Positions 63,421 to 64,000 of a stretch of 64,000 nucleotides of DNA are shown here, one piece after another. Position 1 is the stretch's first letter. Each line of letters opens with the position of its first letter. The stretch is taken from NCBI RefSeq assembly GCF_028290025.1, contig NZ_JAQGKQ010000081.1, forward strand, positions 32,347 to 96,346. Reading direction: 5' to 3'. The DNA comes from Cypionkella sp. GTDB lineage: Bacteria; Pseudomonadota; Alphaproteobacteria; Rhodobacterales; Rhodobacteraceae. Made by a program: the position numbers and the translations under genes. Under the pieces are notes generated by a model, which ran no database searches, was not told the origin of the DNA, and was given only the letters and a program-made list of their open reading frames with translations.

Positions 63421-64000
63421 ATGTATCTGGAGCTTCGCCATCTGCGCACCATCCGCGCAATTCATCAGGCTGGTGGTCTGGCCCGCGCGGCTGACCTGAT
63501 GAACATGACGCAATCTGCGCTGTCACATCAGGTCGCGGGGCTAGAGGCGCAGGTGGGGATGGAGCTGTTTGTGCGCCGTTCCAAACCGATGACCCTGTCG
63601 TCGGCAGGCATCCGTATGCTCCGGGCAGCCGAGCGTATCCTGCCGGAAATCACCGCGTTGGAGGAAGAATTTCGCGCGCTACAAGCTGGCAAAACCGGCC
63701 GTCTGCACATCGCCATCCAATGCCACGCTTGTTTTGATTGGCTTTTCCCGGTGCTGGAACTGTTTCGCCACGCTTGGCCGGAAGTCGATGTTGATATCCG
63801 CGCGGGCTTGGCGTTTGACAGCTTCCCCGCCCTGCTGCGTGAGGAGGTTGATCTGGTCATTTCGTCAAACCCCGAGCCTTTGCCGGGGATCACCTTTAAT
63901 CCGCTGTTCGATTATCACCCGATGTTTATCGCCTCATCGCAAAATCCGCTGGCGGAAAAGGCAGTGATTGAGGCCGAAGATTTCCGTGACCAAACCCTGA
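63421..64000 (+). CDS. metR: LysR-family regulator MetR, 5' part
   Basis: The first 193 codons are visible; the gene runs off the right edge. MYLELRHLRTIRAIHQAGGL, then DLMNMTQSALSHQVAGLEAQ is the HTH. ALQAGKTGRLHIAIQCHACFDWLFPVLE resembles MetR, which uses homocysteine as co-activator. Divergent to metF, the classic arrangement. The C-terminal part of the ligand domain is not in the window. Confidence 0.88.
   Translation, partial: MYLELRHLRTIRAIHQAGGLARAADLMNMTQSALSHQVAGLEAQVGMELFVRRSKPMTLSSAGIRMLRAAERILPEITALEEEFRALQAGKTGRLHIAIQCHACFDWLFPVLELFRHAWPEVDVDIRAGLAFDSFPALLREEVDLVISSNPEPLPGITFNPLFDYHPMFIASSQNPLAEKAVIEAEDFRDQTL

Noticed and set aside
1..64000. tRNA, rRNA, riboswitch, CRISPR or transposase genes
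   Set aside because: I checked the larger gaps and found no cloverleaf pattern, regularly spaced repeats, or transposase-like frame. A dedicated tRNAscan or Rfam search was not possible and would be decisive.

Overview
The window is chromosomal DNA of an alphaproteobacterium, most likely a marine Rhodobacteraceae (Roseobacter group) member. Supporting this are a short ProRS without the editing insert, an Hda-type DnaA homologue paired with a PerM-like membrane protein, a PccR/ScfR-type regulator beside propionyl-CoA carboxylase genes, a BioMNY biotin transporter, the betI-betB-betA/choXWV choline locus, TTAA-N7-TTAAC (CtrA-like) sites and a dispersed intergenic repeat of a kind I recall from this family. 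Coding density is high and most genes sit in short operons. I see no rRNA, tRNA, CRISPR array, phage, transposase or plasmid gene.

Layout. 1-2.7 kb: start of a PuuB-like oxidoreductase, then a LysR gene divergent from gcdH (glutaryl-CoA dehydrogenase). 2.9-7.1 kb: polyamine/opine-type ABC importer. 7.5-10.1 kb: dadA and an M29 aminopeptidase. 10.2-16.1 kb: cytochrome c, lolD-lolC, two nuclease/J-domain genes, an acetyltransferase and a glyoxalase-like gene, followed to 21.7 kb by ppx-ppk, hda and a PerM-like gene. 22-23.4 kb: PepSY protein, cytochrome b561 and a membrane-tethered LuxR regulator. 23.6-28 kb: proS, an EEP-family membrane protein, an aldo/keto reductase and a ThuA-like protein. 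28-39.6 kb: methylmalonyl-CoA pathway (scpA, pccA, pccB) with several small lipoprotein genes, DMT and MFS transporters and the regulator pccR. 39.9-46.6 kb: choline uptake and conversion to glycine betaine. 46.7-52.6 kb: topA, dprA, gabT. 52.7-56.4 kb: satD with a membrane partner, then bioMNY. 56.4-64 kb: LysR plus a frameshifted old-yellow-enzyme gene, a methyltransferase-like gene, a thiolase/AMP-ligase pair, aroQ, metF and the start of metR.

Physiology. The genes fit a heterotroph living on amino acids, polyamines, choline and short-chain acyl-CoAs: lysine through glutaryl-CoA, GABA through GabT, D-amino acids through DadA, propionyl-CoA through PccAB and mutase, and choline through BetBA under BetI.

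Most notable. (1) pccB carries an in-frame TAA 65 codons before its natural end, and the OYE gene carries a one-base deletion. (2) A three-part intergenic element (TTAA-N7-TTAA, CATTGA, TGTCCAC/GTGGACA palindrome) occurs three times with nearly fixed spacing. (3) A 46-bp operator-like array is duplicated 193 bp apart upstream of satD. (4) At least ten copies of a dispersed GGGGATATTTGG repeat occur, two of which carry or abut the start of the next gene. (5) Two tandem paralogous 43/46-residue lipoproteins lie inside the pcc cluster. (6) TTTGCAAA-type sites lie in front of pccR and pccB, and a near-perfect BetI box lies between betI and choX.
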